This document shows, in pieces, positions 9,139-18,212 of a stretch of 54,073 bases of DNA. The position numbers were made by a program, and so were the translations under genes. The first letter of the stretch is position 1. Each line of letters starts with the position of its first letter. The notes beneath the pieces were generated by a model that ran no database searches, was not told the origin of the DNA, and worked only from the letters and a program-made list of their open reading frames with translations. Location: positions 1 to 54,073 of the forward strand of contig JABLXQ010000042.1 in NCBI GenBank assembly GCA_013178375.1, written 5' to 3'. The stretch comes from Gammaproteobacteria bacterium. Lineage in GTDB: Bacteria > Pseudomonadota > Gammaproteobacteria > Pseudomonadales > Ketobacteraceae.

Positions 9139-9308
9139 TATTGGCTTCCTGTGCTCCTGGAACAATCAAGGGTGAATTTCGGGATTTTGAATGACGCTAC
9201 TTTCAGACCGGGCATCACGCCAGACGTCAAGCCGGACATAGCGCTACTATTTAATCATCATTGCTGTATATTATAAATATCCTCTCCTCTACTTTTATTG
9301 ATTCTGCC

Positions 9309-10958
9309 GTGGACCACAAAAAGGTAGGTGCCTTCACACCACTCAGGCAAAAGACTTTCCGTAACATCTGGACCGCCAGCGTTTTTTCCTATTTCGGGCA
9401 TCTCATACTGGGTGTCGGCGTGGCGTGGGAAATGACCCGTCTTACCGATTCCCCCACCATGGTTGCCCTGACCCAAACGGCATTAATGATGCCTTATATG
9501 CTGGTGGCCATGATGGCGGGCGCCGTGGCCGACATGTTCGACCGGCGCCTGATCGCGTTGTTTTCCCTGGCTTTCGCCATCATTGCGTCTGCCACCTTGA
9601 CGACTCTGGCATTCATCGGCATCACCACACCCTGGATGTTGTTGATCTTCACTGTGATGATCGGCTGTGGCGTCGCATTTTATTCCCCATCCTGGCAGGC
9701 CTCGATTCCGGAACAGGTGCCAAAAGATCAGTTACCCGCGGCCATCGGGCTAGGCAGCGTTGCTTACAATGTGGCGCGCAGTGCCGGGCCCGCGCTGGGC
9801 GGCGTCATTGTGATGGCGTTTGGGGCGAATTATGCGTTTGCTGTGAATTCGATTTTCTACATTCCGCTGTTTATTACGTTTTACCTGTGGCATCGCCCCT
9901 CTGTCGCTTCCCGATTGCCTCCCGAACGCATTGGCCGTGCTCTGGTGTCCGGTGTGCGTTACGCGAAGCATTCTGTCCCTATCAAGCGCGCATTGCTCCG
10001 CAGCTTTCTGGTCTGCATCTGTATCGCGTCGGCCAATGCACTGGCGCCGCTTATTGCGCGGGACATTCTGGGAGGTGAAGCCGACATCTATGGCCTGCTG
10101 CTGGGTGTCAGCGGCGTAGGCGCGGTCTGTGCCGGACTTGCCGTGAGTCATCTGCGTTCGCTGGCATCAACAGAAAGCCTGCTGAAAATCCTGGCCCTCA
10201 CCGGTGCTGTCGCCTTGCTTGTCGTGGGAATGAGCCGGTCCATGCTGCTGACCTGTGCCGGATTATTTGTTGCCAGCGGCGCCAGCATTCTCGTGGTTTC
10301 CCTGTTGAATGTCACCGTGCAGATGTCGACACCACGCTGGGTGATGGCGCGCGCGCTGTCGATGTATCAGACCTGCACGGCCGGCGGCATCGCCATTGGC
10401 GCCTGGATGTGGGGACAGCTCGCCGCCGATTATTCCATTCAGACTGCCATGATCGTTTCCGCCGTTGCATTGCTCGCCACTGCGCTCATCGGTTTTCTGC
10501 TACCGCAGCCCAAAGATGTCGATGAAGACATAGAGCAGATCGTAATTTCCAATGAACCAAAAGTGGCGCTGGATTTGTCAATGCGCTCCGGCCCCATCGT
10601 CCTGGAAATCGACTACGACATCGACCCGGAACAGGCCAGGGCCTTCTACAACGCCATGCTTAACCTGCAACGGGTAAGACTGCGCAATGGCGGTTACGAC
10701 TGGTCACTGGCACGGGACATCGAAAATCCCGCCATCTGGACGGAACGGTTTCATTGTCCCACCTGGGGCGATTATCTGCGCATGCGATCCCGTTATACCC
10801 AAACCGATCTGGCTGTACATGCTCAAATCAAAGTGTTCAACCGTTTTACGGGAGACACCAAAGTACGCCGCAAACTGGAACGCCCCATCGGCTCCGTGCG
10901 CTGGAAGGCAGAAACGCCTGACGCCCAACAAGATCCGATCAACTACGCGGGCCCATAA
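9309..10958 (+). CDS. MFS_3-type exporter with C-terminal cytoplasmic domain
   Basis: I use GTG 9309 (549 aa); TTG 9261 would add 16 residues, and neither start has a strong ribosome site. About twelve hydrophobic segments fill residues 20-410, with GAVADMFDRRLIALFS as the A-motif loop, typical of the MFS_3 (enterobactin-exporter-like) family. The final ~120 residues are soluble and mixed alpha/beta: IVLEIDYDIDPEQARAFYNA, then repeated R/W/Y-rich stretches. Such a tail is known in MFS_3 relatives. A role in efflux of the hydrophobic substrate or an intermediate is inferred from context only. It is convergent with the oxidoreductase gene, 17 bases away. Confidence 0.85.
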   Translation: MDHKKVGAFTPLRQKTFRNIWTASVFSYFGHLILGVGVAWEMTRLTDSPTMVALTQTALMMPYMLVAMMAGAVADMFDRRLIALFSLAFAIIASATLTTLAFIGITTPWMLLIFTVMIGCGVAFYSPSWQASIPEQVPKDQLPAAIGLGSVAYNVARSAGPALGGVIVMAFGANYAFAVNSIFYIPLFITFYLWHRPSVASRLPPERIGRALVSGVRYAKHSVPIKRALLRSFLVCICIASANALAPLIARDILGGEADIYGLLLGVSGVGAVCAGLAVSHLRSLASTESLLKILALTGAVALLVVGMSRSMLLTCAGLFVASGASILVVSLLNVTVQMSTPRWVMARALSMYQTCTAGGIAIGAWMWGQLAADYSIQTAMIVSAVALLATALIGFLLPQPKDVDEDIEQIVISNEPKVALDLSMRSGPIVLEIDYDIDPEQARAFYNAMLNLQRVRLRNGGYDWSLARDIENPAIWTERFHCPTWGDYLRMRSRYTQTDLAVHAQIKVFNRFTGDTKVRRKLERPIGSVRWKAETPDAQQDPINYAGP

Positions 10959-10975
10959 GCGATTCCTGTAACCGA

Positions 10976-13900
10976 TCAAAGCTGCGTCACTTTCATTTTG
11001 TCCCGCGTTTTCTCCGGCATTTTTTCCGGCGAGGAATACGCCACCACCGGCTTGTTGAAAGCGGCGAGCAGCGTTTTCAGTTCTGCCTGATAGCGCTGCA
11101 CGGATGCATCCTTCACCGGTCCATACCCCCCGATTTCCCGGGGAGCTGCGGCCAGTTTGATGCCCGTTTCCAGATTGGCTGCGTCAAGTGAACCGGCGAT
11201 TTTTTCAATCAGATCGCGATACTCGCCGATGAGCCTGCGCTCCAACCGTCTTTCAGGAAAGTAACCGAAGATATCGAAAGGCGTACCGCGCAAACCTTTC
11301 AGTTTGCTCAGCAGTTTGAATCCCTGCAGCATCCAGGGGCCGAAACTGCGCTTTTTCGGTCGTCCGGTTGCCTTGTCCTGTCCGGGCAGCATGGGCGGCG
11401 CCAGATTGAATGTGAGTTTGAAATCGCCGGAGAACTGTTCCCGTATGCGCTGCATGAATTCAGGATGAGTGTAAAGGCGCGCCACTTCGTACTCGTCCTT
11501 GTAGCTCATCAGCTTCGCCAGTGTCAGCGCCACCTGGCGTGCAAATTCCTCGCCCTTGTCAACCTTGCGCTCTGCTACTTTGCGGCGAATGGAAACAACA
11601 TAGTCGCGATAGTGGTTGGCGTAAGCAGCGTTCTGGTAATCGGTCAGCAGGCGGGTGCGGCTCGCCACAACCTCCTCCAGAGTGTCCAGCGACGACAGCG
11701 CTGGCGTGTTGTCCAGTTCGGCGGCCAGCGCAGCGGGATTGTGTGCGGCCAGCCGCCCCAGGGCGAAAGTCCGCAGATTGCCTGCCACAAAGGTGCCGTT
11801 AAGACGAATCGCTTCCTGAATAGAATGCAGCGACAATGGCAGCAAACCTTTCTGCACCGCGTAGCCCAGCATCAACACGTTGGTGCCGATGCTGTCGCCG
11901 GTCAGATCAGTCGCCAGCTTGCTGGCCTGCAGATCGAAACAGCGGCCTCCGTCAAGCGCTTTGAGAATCGCGGCGCGCAGCCGGGCTTCCCCGAGATCCA
12001 GATATTTATTGCTCTGGAAATCGCCTGTCGGCGCCACATCCGTGTTGAGAATCGCCGTGGTGGCACCAGGGCGCAGGGTTTTCAGCACCGGCGCGCTGGA
12101 ACCGACGATCATGTCGCAGGCCAGCAGTATGTCAGTCATGCCTTCGCTCAGGCGCGAGGTATAAATACCCTTCAGATCGGCGCCAATCCGGATATGACTG
12201 GTGACCGCCCCGCCCTTCTGCGCCATCCCGGTCATGTCGAGAATGGTGCAACCTTTTCCGTCCAGATGCGACGCCATGCCCAGCAGCGCGCCAATGGTCA
12301 GCACGCCGGTTCCGCCGATTCCCGCTACCAGAATGTTGAACCCGGATTCAGTCAGAGGCGCCTGCTCTGGTTGTGGCAATGATTCAAGCAGCGCGTTGAG
12401 ACGCTTCTCATCCCCATGCATGTGGGTTGCGATTGTCGCGCCTTCCACGGTGACAAACGATGGGCAGAAACCTTTGACGCAACTGTAATCCTTGTTGCAG
12501 GTGGACTGGTCGATTTTGCGTTTGCGGCCGAATTCGGTTTCCAGTGGCGTGATGCTGATGCAATTTGATTGCACTGAACAATCTCCGCACCCTTCACAGA
12601 CATCGGGATTAATAAACAGACGTTTGTTCGGGTCGTTCATCAAACCGCGCTTGCGACGGCGACGCTTTTCCGTGGCACAGGTCTGCTCGTACACGATCCC
12701 GGTGACACCGGGCATTGCGCGCAATTCACGCTGCAGACGATCGAGTTCATCACGATGAAATACCGCAGCGTTTGCTGGCAGCGCAATCTGGCTGAATTGT
12801 TCCGGATCATCCGAAACCAGATAAACCGGACGCACACCTTCGGACAGCAGCTGGTTGACCATGTCCACCGGCGTGATCTGCTGTTCGACCGGTTGGCCAC
12901 CGGTCATAGCAACCGCGTCGTTATACAGCACCTTGTAGGTAATATTGACCTTCGCCGCCACCGCCGCGCGAATGGCGAGAATACCGGAGTGGGAGTAAGT
13001 GCCGTCGCCGATATTCTGGAACATGTGCGGGGTGTCGACGAATTGCGCCACTGCAACCCAGGGCGATCCTTCATGGCCCATGGGCATGAATTGCATGGTA
13101 TCCCGCTCCATGACCACCGCCGCAAGGCCGTGACAGCCGATGCCACCCATGGCACGGGAGCCGGACGGAATTTTGGTGCTGGTGTTGTGCGGACAGCCGG
13201 AACAGAAATACGCGGGCCGGTTGACGTTGCTGCCCAGTGTCAGGCTGCGGCGTTCCAGTTCGTCATAGTCGGCAATTCGGACGATGGCTTGCGCATCGGC
13301 TATGCCGAGTTGATCGAGCAAAATTTTGATCGCTTGGCGAACCCTGCCAACCGTCAACTCGCCCACCGACGGCAGCAACGGTTCTCCTCGCAAGTCTTCC
13401 TTGCCTGCCAGCGCCGGCCGCAGATCCGCAGGAACACCGTAAAGATGACGCGCAATCTGCTCTTCCATCACCGGGCGTTTTTCTTCAACGACCAAAATCG
13501 CCGTGCTGCCTTGGGCAAAATGATTCAGGCCCACTTTGTCCATTGGCCAGATCAATCCGGGCTTGTACAGTCGAATGCCCAGCTGGCGGCATTTGGCTTC
13601 ATCCAGACCCAGATCAGCGAGCGCCTGCCGCACATCAAGATAAGCTTTGCCTGCAGTGACAATGGATAGATTGCGCAGTTCGCTATCCAGAATAACCCGG
13701 TCGATACCATTGGCCCGCGCAAACGCAGTGGCAGCCGGCAAGCGATAATTAACCAGCCATTCCTCTTCCACCAGCGGCGGCAGATTGGGGCGCAGATTCA
13801 GGCCCTGATGCGGAATGCTCACATCGTTAGGCGTGACATAGGACCGGAATGGATCGGGCAGTTCAACACAGGCGGACAGATCCAGCGTATCGGTAATGGT

Positions 13901-14500
13901 TTTCAAACCGACATAGCAACCGCTGTAACGGGACATGGCCCAGCCAAACAGGCCGAACTCGATGATTTCGCCGATGGTGGCGGGATACAGGATCGGCACC
14001 AGCGCCGCCATCAACGTATTTTCGGACTGATGCGCGCTGTCAGAGGACTTTCCGCCATGATCATCGCCGGCGACAATCAGAAAACCGCCTGCCGCCGCCG
14101 CACCTTCCAGATTCCCTAGTTTCATGGATTCGCAGGCGCGGTCCACCCCGATGCCCTTGCCATACCAGAGCCCGAAAACGCCTTCGTATTCGGAATTGCC
14201 GAACCACTTCAATTCCTGGGTGCCACGAATCGCACTGATCGCCAGTTCTTCGTTCAGACCGGGCCTGAATACGACATTGTGCTGATCCAGTAATTTCTGC
14301 GCGCCCCACAGTGCCGAGTCATAAACACCCAGCGGAGAACCCCGGTAACCTGAAATGTAACCAGCGGTTTTCAAACCAGTCGCGCGATCGCGCCGGGCCT
14401 GATCCAGCGGCAGACGCACCAGCGCCTGATTGGCGTTCATAAACACACGTCCAGAGGGTTGGACGTATTTGTCATCGAGTGTCACCACAGCTTTTGTCAT
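10976..14500 (-). CDS. Indolepyruvate ferredoxin oxidoreductase-type 2-oxoacid oxidoreductase, fused alpha-beta form
   Basis: A single 1174-residue chain joins the parts that archaea encode as iorA and iorB. The N-terminal pyruvate-oxidoreductase domain holds GYISGYRGSPLG (47-58). A C433-x2-C436...C456 cluster motif follows, then the thiamine-diphosphate segment IGDG...YND (497-528). Ferredoxin-like cysteines are C635, C638, C641, C647 and C668, C674, C679. A gamma domain begins near 705 (NILVAGIGGTGVLTIG), and a long C-terminal extension follows. The reaction is oxidative decarboxylation of a 2-oxoacid to an acyl-CoA with ferredoxin reduction. In this setting it may handle a 2-oxoacid released from the substrate. 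It is separated by nine bases from the upstream VOC gene. Confidence 0.93.
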   Translation of the reverse strand: MTKAVVTLDDKYVQPSGRVFMNANQALVRLPLDQARRDRATGLKTAGYISGYRGSPLGVYDSALWGAQKLLDQHNVVFRPGLNEELAISAIRGTQELKWFGNSEYEGVFGLWYGKGIGVDRACESMKLGNLEGAAAAGGFLIVAGDDHGGKSSDSAHQSENTLMAALVPILYPATIGEIIEFGLFGWAMSRYSGCYVGLKTITDTLDLSACVELPDPFRSYVTPNDVSIPHQGLNLRPNLPPLVEEEWLVNYRLPAATAFARANGIDRVILDSELRNLSIVTAGKAYLDVRQALADLGLDEAKCRQLGIRLYKPGLIWPMDKVGLNHFAQGSTAILVVEEKRPVMEEQIARHLYGVPADLRPALAGKEDLRGEPLLPSVGELTVGRVRQAIKILLDQLGIADAQAIVRIADYDELERRSLTLGSNVNRPAYFCSGCPHNTSTKIPSGSRAMGGIGCHGLAAVVMERDTMQFMPMGHEGSPWVAVAQFVDTPHMFQNIGDGTYSHSGILAIRAAVAAKVNITYKVLYNDAVAMTGGQPVEQQITPVDMVNQLLSEGVRPVYLVSDDPEQFSQIALPANAAVFHRDELDRLQRELRAMPGVTGIVYEQTCATEKRRRRKRGLMNDPNKRLFINPDVCEGCGDCSVQSNCISITPLETEFGRKRKIDQSTCNKDYSCVKGFCPSFVTVEGATIATHMHGDEKRLNALLESLPQPEQAPLTESGFNILVAGIGGTGVLTIGALLGMASHLDGKGCTILDMTGMAQKGGAVTSHIRIGADLKGIYTSRLSEGMTDILLACDMIVGSSAPVLKTLRPGATTAILNTDVAPTGDFQSNKYLDLGEARLRAAILKALDGGRCFDLQASKLATDLTGDSIGTNVLMLGYAVQKGLLPLSLHSIQEAIRLNGTFVAGNLRTFALGRLAAHNPAALAAELDNTPALSSLDTLEEVVASRTRLLTDYQNAAYANHYRDYVVSIRRKVAERKVDKGEEFARQVALTLAKLMSYKDEYEVARLYTHPEFMQRIREQFSGDFKLTFNLAPPMLPGQDKATGRPKKRSFGPWMLQGFKLLSKLKGLRGTPFDIFGYFPERRLERRLIGEYRDLIEKIAGSLDAANLETGIKLAAAPREIGGYGPVKDASVQRYQAELKTLLAAFNKPVVAYSSPEKMPEKTRDKMKVTQL

Positions 14501-14509
14501 GCGACAGGA

Positions 14510-14998
14510 CTACTTTTTCTTCTTCGTTAACGGTGAGAGACGATCGAGCGGAAAATCACATTTTTCATCGATGGTTTCCTGAATTTCGATCAGATTGCCT
14601 TCCGGGTCGCGGCCGTAAATGGTCTTCACATGACCCACATCGATCGGCGCCGGCTCGGGGAATGTCATACCCAGCCCCTTGAGGCGCACAAATTCCTGTT
14701 CGATGTCAGTCACATCAACGCAAAAGTGGGTATAGCCCTTGTCGAATGGATCAAGTCCTTTCGTGTTGTTCGGCTTGGGTGCGGCGTACTGGAACAATTC
14801 CAGGTAACAGCTGCCGGCACGCAGCATGGCGCCTTTGGCGGCTGAGCCTTTTACTGCAACGATGCGATCGATGAATTCCTCGTTTTCCCAACTGAAAGGC
14901 TCACCAACCACTTCAAAACCAAAGGCTTTCCGGTAGAACTTGAGCATCCGGTTCATGTCGTGAACATGTACAGCAACGTGGTGTATTCCTCTTATCAC
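14510..14998 (-). CDS. VOC-superfamily (glyoxalase/epimerase-like) protein
   Basis: A 162-residue protein with the two beta-alpha-beta-beta-beta modules of the vicinal oxygen chelate fold. Candidate metal ligands are His6/His7 in GIHHVAVHV, the Glu in YLELFQY, the His in YTHFCVDV and the Glu in NLIEIQE. FYRKAFGFEV and GRDPEGNLIEI are standard VOC landmarks. Members include glyoxalase I, methylmalonyl-CoA epimerase and dioxygenases; the overall look is closest to lactoylglutathione lyase/epimerase types. It heads a two-gene operon with the fused oxidoreductase, so it may act on a 2-oxo or 2-methyl acyl compound, but this is inferred. Confidence 0.88.
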   Translation of the reverse strand: MIRGIHHVAVHVHDMNRMLKFYRKAFGFEVVGEPFSWENEEFIDRIVAVKGSAAKGAMLRAGSCYLELFQYAAPKPNNTKGLDPFDKGYTHFCVDVTDIEQEFVRLKGLGMTFPEPAPIDVGHVKTIYGRDPEGNLIEIQETIDEKCDFPLDRLSPLTKKKK

Positions 14999-15182
14999 GG
15001 GGCTTCTCCTGCTGTGATTTGTTCGGGTTTGAAGGGAGTCTACTGATTTGGATCAAAGCCGATAAGTGGGCCTGCAGAAGCAGTCAAATGCCTGTGCGCT
15101 TGCGGTCATTTTGACCTACCAGGTACAGGGGCATAATTGAGGCAGAAAAACAAAGCCTGCACAAAACACCAGGAAACGCACG

Positions 15183-16442
15183 ATGAGCAGAATACTTATA
15201 CGGGGAGCCCGGATTTTTGATGCCACCGGCGCGGATCCATTCGCAGGCGACGTCCTGATCGAGGGCGACCGGATCAAGCGGGTGTTGCCATCCCCGGCGC
15301 AGATTGCAGCCGAGGGTTGCGAGGTCATCAACGCCAATGGGCTGTTCCTGATGCCGGGCATGACCGAAGGCCACGCACACCTGTCATTTGACAACGTCAC
15401 CTGCACCGCCGATCTGATCACACCGCCACCGGAAGAACACACGCTGCTGACCGCACGGGTGGCTGAGCGTTTGCTGGACCAGGGTTTTACCAGTGCCTGG
15501 GGCGCATCAGAAGCCAAACTGCGGCTGGGCGTTGCGGTCCGCAATGCGGTCAACGCCGGCCACCTTAAAGGCCCCCGCATCCGCGCCGGTTCGCTGGAAA
15601 TCTCCGTGACTGGCGCCATGGGCGACGAAAGCCGATTGCACGATCCACGCCCCGGCGGCCCGTCCATCATCGTTGATGGCCCCGAGGAAATGCGCAAGGC
15701 CGTGCGACTGGCCTGCCGCGAAGGTTGCGACAACATCAAGCTCGATGTTTCCGGTGATCCCTTCTATCCCGGCACACCCGCGAACACCACACCGATGACG
15801 TTTGAAGAAGTCAAAATGGCGGTGGATACAGCCCATGCCTATGGTCGCAGGGTCAACGCTCACGTACGTTCCATTGAAGGTGCAAAAGTGTGTCTGCGGG
15901 CCGGTGTCGATGCGCTGTTTCACTGCGAGTTCACCGACGAAGAAGCCCTCGACATGTTCGAGGAAGCCAAAGACCGCGTATTCGTGGTTCCCACCGTCAG
16001 CCTGTTCCACACGCTGCTGCATGAAGCCGAACCCTACATGAGCAACGCCATTGCGCGGGCCATGCAGATCGACCGCCTGCTGGAAGCATCGCAGGACACC
16101 CACAACGCACTGCGCAAGCGCGGCATCCGCCACACCATCGGCGGCGACTACGGATTTGCCTGGAGCCACAACGGCACCAACGCGCGCGACATCGGATTTT
16201 TCGTCCAGTATTTTGGCTATTCCCCCAAGGAAGCACTGGTGTGCGCCACGGCCAACGGCGGTGCCATGATGACGATAGGCACAGACGAAAAACTCGGGCT
16301 GATCAAGGAAGGCTATCTGGCCGACCTGCTGCTGGTGAAGGGTGATCCGATTGCAGATCCTGCAGTGGTGGTCAATGCCAGCAACCTCAAGCTCATCATG
16401 AAAGGCGGGTCGCTCCACAAGAACACCGTCGCCGCCGGCTGA
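15183..16442 (+). CDS. Amidohydrolase, imidazolonepropionase/prolidase-like metal hydrolase
   Basis: A 419-residue amidohydrolase-superfamily protein with a small beta-sandwich around a TIM barrel. The first metal motif is H64-x-H66 in MTEGHAHLSFD. K187 in NIKLDVSG is the likely carboxylated metal-bridging lysine. H227 (VNAHVRS), H248 (LFHCEF) and the Asp in GGDYGFAW complete the site. The end reads GYLADLLLVKGDP, a family hallmark. It hydrolyses an amide, lactone or related C-N/C-O bond, substrate unknown. It is the first gene of an operon with a Rieske oxygenase (36 bases downstream), so it may open a ring or lactone before or after oxygenation. Confidence 0.9.
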   Translation: MSRILIRGARIFDATGADPFAGDVLIEGDRIKRVLPSPAQIAAEGCEVINANGLFLMPGMTEGHAHLSFDNVTCTADLITPPPEEHTLLTARVAERLLDQGFTSAWGASEAKLRLGVAVRNAVNAGHLKGPRIRAGSLEISVTGAMGDESRLHDPRPGGPSIIVDGPEEMRKAVRLACREGCDNIKLDVSGDPFYPGTPANTTPMTFEEVKMAVDTAHAYGRRVNAHVRSIEGAKVCLRAGVDALFHCEFTDEEALDMFEEAKDRVFVVPTVSLFHTLLHEAEPYMSNAIARAMQIDRLLEASQDTHNALRKRGIRHTIGGDYGFAWSHNGTNARDIGFFVQYFGYSPKEALVCATANGGAMMTIGTDEKLGLIKEGYLADLLLVKGDPIADPAVVVNASNLKLIMKGGSLHKNTVAAG

Positions 16443-16478
16443 GCCGATTGAACGCAAGAAGATTCCGGAGAGACTGCA

Positions 16479-17870
16479 ATGACAGTAAAAATCAAAATCA
16501 GCAACGGCGAAGCACGTTGCCCAAATGCTCCCAGCACCCAGGACATTATCGCAAGGGACAAGGTAGGCGCACCGGATTGGGTCCGCTCCGAGTCCTATCA
16601 GTTCCTCGGCGACGAGGACATTTCCACCGATCGTTACACGGATCCCGCATTCGCCAAGAAAGAGCTGAATACCCTCTGGAAAAAAACCTGGCAGTTTGCC
16701 TGCCGCGAAGAACACATTCCAGCAGTGGGCGACTATTATGTCTATGATCTGGAACACTACTCCTTCATCGTCACCCGCGTAGCCAAAGACGAAATCCGCG
16801 CCTATTACAATGCGTGCCTGCACCGGGGCACCAAACTGCGCGCGTCAGGTACCGAAGGCTGCGCCAACGAATTCCGCTGCCCGTTCCATGGCTGGTCCTG
16901 GAATATCGACGGCACCAATAAAAACGTCGTATGCGACTGGGACTTTCCCCATGTGGATCGCAACAACTTGTCCCTGCCCGAGGCACGTGTTGAAACGCTG
17001 GGTGGTTTCGTCTTTATCAATATGGACAAAAATGCCCCTTCTCTGCCTGACTATATCGGCCCGGCGGCGATGGCTCATATCAGCAAGTGGAAACTGGAAG
17101 ACCGCTATATCGTTGCGCATGTCGCCAAGGTTATTCCGGCCAACTGGAAGCTGACCATCGAAGCGTTCATGGAAGCTTACCATGTACTGGAAACCCATCC
17201 GCAGGTGGCACCTTCCAATGGCGATGCCAATTCCCAATACGATACGTACGGTGAGCACGTCGACCGGTTTATCTCGACGCTGGGTGTTGTCAGCCCCCAC
17301 CTGAAAGGTCGCATCTCCGAACAGGATGTACTGGACCAGTTCACCGTGGGTGACAGCTCCTTACTGCAAGGCGCGGACCGCAAACTGAAGGAAGGTGAAA
17401 CCGCACGTCAGCGCATGGCAGACATGATGCGCAGCATGTTCGAAAAGGCGACCAACACCGACCTGAGCAACGTATCTGATTCCGAACTGCTGGATTGCTT
17501 CTCCTACACCGTATTTCCCAATACTTTCCTGTTCCCCGGCATTTCCCTGCCGATGGTGTATCGCTTCCGCCCGGTGAAAGGCGATCATCGCAAATGCCTG
17601 TATGAAGTTTTCTTCCTGCGTCCGGTACCCAAGGACGGCAAACGTCCGGAACCGGCATGCGAGGTTCGTCTGGAAGAACACCAATCCTTCACGGAAGCTG
17701 AAGGCATGGACCCCGGATTCGGTGCCATCCTCGACCAGGACACCGAGAACCTGCTGCTGGAACAGGAAGGCCTGGAAGCCAGTGCAAAGAAAGGAATTAC
17801 GCTGGGCAACTATCAGGAAATCCGTATTCGTCACTTTGAAAACACAGTGGACAAGTACGTCAACAGCTAA
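16479..17870 (+). CDS. Rieske non-heme iron oxygenase, alpha subunit
   Basis: A 463-residue oxygenase component. The Rieske domain ligates its cluster through C113-x-H115 and C134-x2-H137 (ACLHRG...CPFHGW). The catalytic domain shows EAFMEAYHVLETHP, in which E232, H235 and H240 fit the bridging acid and facial-triad histidines. No beta subunit follows, so a homotrimer of the kind seen in KshA-like or carbazole-type oxygenases is more likely than alpha3beta3. A Rieske ferredoxin follows after 16 bases and should be its electron donor. It would hydroxylate a ring or side-chain carbon. CGGAGA about ten bases before the ATG supports the start. Confidence 0.93.
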   Translation: MTVKIKISNGEARCPNAPSTQDIIARDKVGAPDWVRSESYQFLGDEDISTDRYTDPAFAKKELNTLWKKTWQFACREEHIPAVGDYYVYDLEHYSFIVTRVAKDEIRAYYNACLHRGTKLRASGTEGCANEFRCPFHGWSWNIDGTNKNVVCDWDFPHVDRNNLSLPEARVETLGGFVFINMDKNAPSLPDYIGPAAMAHISKWKLEDRYIVAHVAKVIPANWKLTIEAFMEAYHVLETHPQVAPSNGDANSQYDTYGEHVDRFISTLGVVSPHLKGRISEQDVLDQFTVGDSSLLQGADRKLKEGETARQRMADMMRSMFEKATNTDLSNVSDSELLDCFSYTVFPNTFLFPGISLPMVYRFRPVKGDHRKCLYEVFFLRPVPKDGKRPEPACEVRLEEHQSFTEAEGMDPGFGAILDQDTENLLLEQEGLEASAKKGITLGNYQEIRIRHFENTVDKYVNS

Positions 17871-17886
17871 CGGCAGGAATTTGATT

Positions 17887-18198
17887 TTGTCTAAAGAATT
17901 TGCACGTTTTTGTGAAGCCTCAGCGCTTCCTGATGGTTCCAAGCGGGCGAAGAAAATCAACGACACCATGGTCCTGGTGTGTCACACGCAGGGCCGGCTG
18001 TTTGCGGTTTCCAACGTCTGCTCCCATCAGGACAAATTCCTCCATGCGGGGCGGGTGCGCAATTGCAAAATCACCTGCCCGCTGCATGGGGCCCAGTTTG
18101 ATCTTGCAACCGGAAAAGCCACCTGCCTGCCCGCCACCAAACCCATTCCGACTTATGAAGTGCGCGTAGTAGATGACTGGATAGAAGTTTGCGTGTGA
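17887..18198 (+). CDS. Rieske-type [2Fe-2S] ferredoxin
   Basis: A 103-residue protein with C45-x-H47-x16-C64-x2-H67 (CSHQDK...CPLHGAQFD), the Rieske ferredoxin motif of oxygenase electron chains. The likely start is the TTG at 17887, with AGGAA about nine bases upstream; TTG 17881 is a second option, and no ATG fits. It lies 16 bases behind the oxygenase alpha gene and presumably shuttles electrons to it. A reductase is not visible nearby. It ends 14 bases before the convergent double-hotdog gene. Confidence 0.9.
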   Translation: MSKEFARFCEASALPDGSKRAKKINDTMVLVCHTQGRLFAVSNVCSHQDKFLHAGRVRNCKITCPLHGAQFDLATGKATCLPATKPIPTYEVRVVDDWIEVCV

Positions 18199-18212
18199 CA
18201 AACGCGAAATAG

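Noticed and set aside
11465-13669. Long open frames (about 305 codons each) on the plus strand inside the oxidoreductase gene
   Set aside because: They are antisense to a protein with clear cofactor motifs, have no family resemblance, and are expected in GC-rich coding DNA.
15507-16823. 438-codon open frame antisense to the amidohydrolase
   Set aside because: It covers metal-site codons of a well-supported gene and shows no domain of its own.
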